Assembly: GCF_051020985.1 (NCBI RefSeq)
Contig: NC_135010.1
Coordinates: 7,066,001 to 7,130,000 of the forward strand
DNA from: Nomia melanderi
Lineage: Eukaryota; Arthropoda; Insecta; Hymenoptera; Halictidae
DNA: 64,000 nucleotides
Direction: 5' to 3'
The position numbers and the translations under genes were made by a program. The notes under the pieces were generated by a model. It was not told where the DNA came from, ran no database searches, and saw only the letters and a list, made by a program, of their open reading frames with translations. Position 1 is the first letter of the stretch, and every line of letters begins with the position of its first letter. Positions 62,380 to 64,000 of the stretch are shown one piece after another.

Positions 62380-62700
62380 TCAAACACGCGGACAGGTATA
62401 CCGAGGATCGAGACAGGGTCAAACGTGTGAGGATTAGAATCAGGACTATTCCCGAACTATCTGAGTGGCACAATTTTCCTCTCGCGCGATAAACTTGACG
62501 GGCTAGACTACGCGACCGCCTTTTGCCCGGCCGCGCATTCCTATTAGTGGGTGTGAATGTGGCGCGATGTTATGCTACTCGGTATGAGCTAGAATGTTAC
62601 TATACCCGCTATACTGTGTGCAATATGACGCGGGAGAAGTGCCTCGTTACCGTCGCTGGTTAATGTGTTAATTCAATTAGGCCTCGAACGGTGGGGTTGA
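62380..62700. other. GC-rich island 42
   Basis: CpG-rich block with no coding signal. The AT-rich linker 62700-63350 contains short frames with no recognisable product. Confidence 0.5.
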
Positions 62701-63359
62701 ATCTTGGGAACCCCGTGGAACTCCAAGAATCAGTACTTTCTACTTTGTTACTGTTTCCTACGGAGTAAACTAATTGTAAGTGGCAACATTACGGGGCGAT
62801 TATCCATTGAAGAAACATTCATCAGTGACATGAATGAACTTTCATCCTTATTAACTTATCCCCTTGACCTGTTAATGAGAAATGAGATCTTCTTACTGGA
62901 AATGCTTAAAACATGTGTTTCCGAATGTTCCTTTTAAGAAAATATAATATTGCACTCGTAATTCTTCTCTTAATTTAATTATACCTTTAACTGCAACGAT
63001 AATCTATGTGAAGTATAAGCATAAATGATATATTAAAAGTATTTTTGCAAGCTATAAACGTGTTATACAATATTCAGTCGTACAATGTCCTCCCTTATGC
63101 AAACAAATTTTACTTCGTAATACAAAACGAATATAAATATAACAATTTAATTTTTCTGGTTGTATATAATATTTCGCGAACGGAGCTTCAGTCAGAGTCT
63201 AAATATAAACTCTTCAATCTCCGTTTCATTAAAAAATTCCTCAGATTTTATAGGATTTTTATAGGCGTCGTAGCCAACGCGCTAAATTTCTTATAGATTC
63301 ACCGTACACTTTCACTGTAAAGAAACTATTAATAAGCAATGAAATGATGAAGAGTCGAA

Positions 63360-64000
63360 AAATCGCTTCGCGATCCGTCATGCGCTATACATAAACGACA
63401 TAGCGCGGAGAGGTCAAGATTCGCCAACGCGATACGTTGAATTTCGATCGAAGAAAAACCATCGGAAGCCCCGGTCAACGCCGATGATAATTCTCGTGGC
63501 AACAGTTATTTCGACTTTTACGGTGCCGTAGTCCCCGAAGACATTATCGGTGACATTTGTCCGCGCCGGACAAAACATGTTCCGGTCCGGTAGGATGACC
63601 CTAACGCCGCGCCTTTTGTCGAGCGAAAGGTACCCAGCCGACCCGGCGTGTCTTTGTCATTATATAACGCCATTGTGGCCACACTTGCCCGGCGTGGAAG
63701 TCGACTATACCTTTGCATATTATTAAAATGACGATGATTGTCATTTTTCTCCCCTCGCCCCCGTCCGTCGGTCCCTCCTCCTCCTCCACCTCCTTCTTCT
63801 TCTTCAACGGGCACCACCTCCGCCACATCTTCCACTCTTTCTCTCCGTCTCGTGATACGTAACATCGTTCGTTCTGTCCTCGTCTTTTCAACAGGACGCA
63901 ACACTATGTTCGGAACCAACGCGCGTTCGTTCTCCGTTCGTTCGTTCGTTCGTTCGTTCGTCCATTCGTTGGTTGCACGACCACCAACACTTCGGACGCG
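63360..64000. other. GC-rich island 43 (cut by window end)
   Basis: CpG-rich, with a CTC/TTC-rich stretch at 63765-63850 and (TTCG)n at about 63930-63960. The minus-strand 133-codon frame owes its acidic/glycine run to the CTC repeat and is not called. Confidence 0.6.

Noticed and set aside
63518..63919. Minus-strand 133-codon frame with acidic and glycine run
   Set aside because: The run is the translation of a CTC/TTC simple repeat; no conserved domain.

Overview
The window looks like non-coding nuclear DNA from a hymenopteran insect, probably a bee or related aculeate. I infer this from sharp kilobase-scale base-composition swings, abundant undepleted CpG in the GC-rich parts, and dozens of short TTAA-flanked repeats. 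Species cannot be named from sequence alone. I find no convincing protein-coding gene, rRNA, tRNA, snRNA, known miRNA or transposase. The longest open frames start at non-ATG codons or run through microsatellites, and none shows a domain I recognise. The window is best read as a gene desert: a large intergenic region, or the inside of very long introns.

The dominant architecture is about 40 GC-rich, CpG-rich islands (roughly 0.3-1.3 kb each, about one per 1.6 kb) separated by AT-rich linkers. Most islands carry the same strand signature. On the + strand the 200-400 bases entering the island from the left are A/C-rich (G nearly absent), and the 200-400 bases leaving it to the right are G/T-rich (C nearly absent). 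The skew resets in the middle of each linker and starts again at the next island. Because the pattern reads the same on the reverse strand, each island behaves as a centre from which 5'->3' outgoing DNA is G/T-rich. That is what divergent transcription or bidirectional replication initiation would leave. This is the most unusual thing in the window.

The linkers hold a dense population of small non-autonomous elements, mostly 90-450 bp, with TTAA at both ends and terminal inverted repeats beginning TTAAC. I separate them into families A (TTAACCCTTTGCACTC), B (TTAACACGTTGAATGCC), C (TTAACACTARAACTACCG), D (TTAACACTAGGCTTACGG), E (TTAACCCTTTGTGGACGA), F (TTAACCCTTTCGTCC) and G (TTAACCCATTTGCA), plus a longer interspersed repeat H. 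One A copy (27147-27395) sits inside an H copy at a site that is intact in two other H copies. This shows a TTAA target duplication, as expected of piggyBac-like MITEs. Several elements abut and share one TTAA. At least two have been amplified into tandem arrays (7641-8255 and 48238-48862).

Other points of interest are a nearly perfect 3 x 147 bp minisatellite (57764-58204), a 650-bp polypurine tract just upstream of a GC island with a TATA-like motif (51350-52045), a cluster of palindromic TAATTA homeodomain-type sites (9008-9060), a possible solo LTR (29740-30110), and three weak exon or small-ORF candidates (22290, 40222, 49322).
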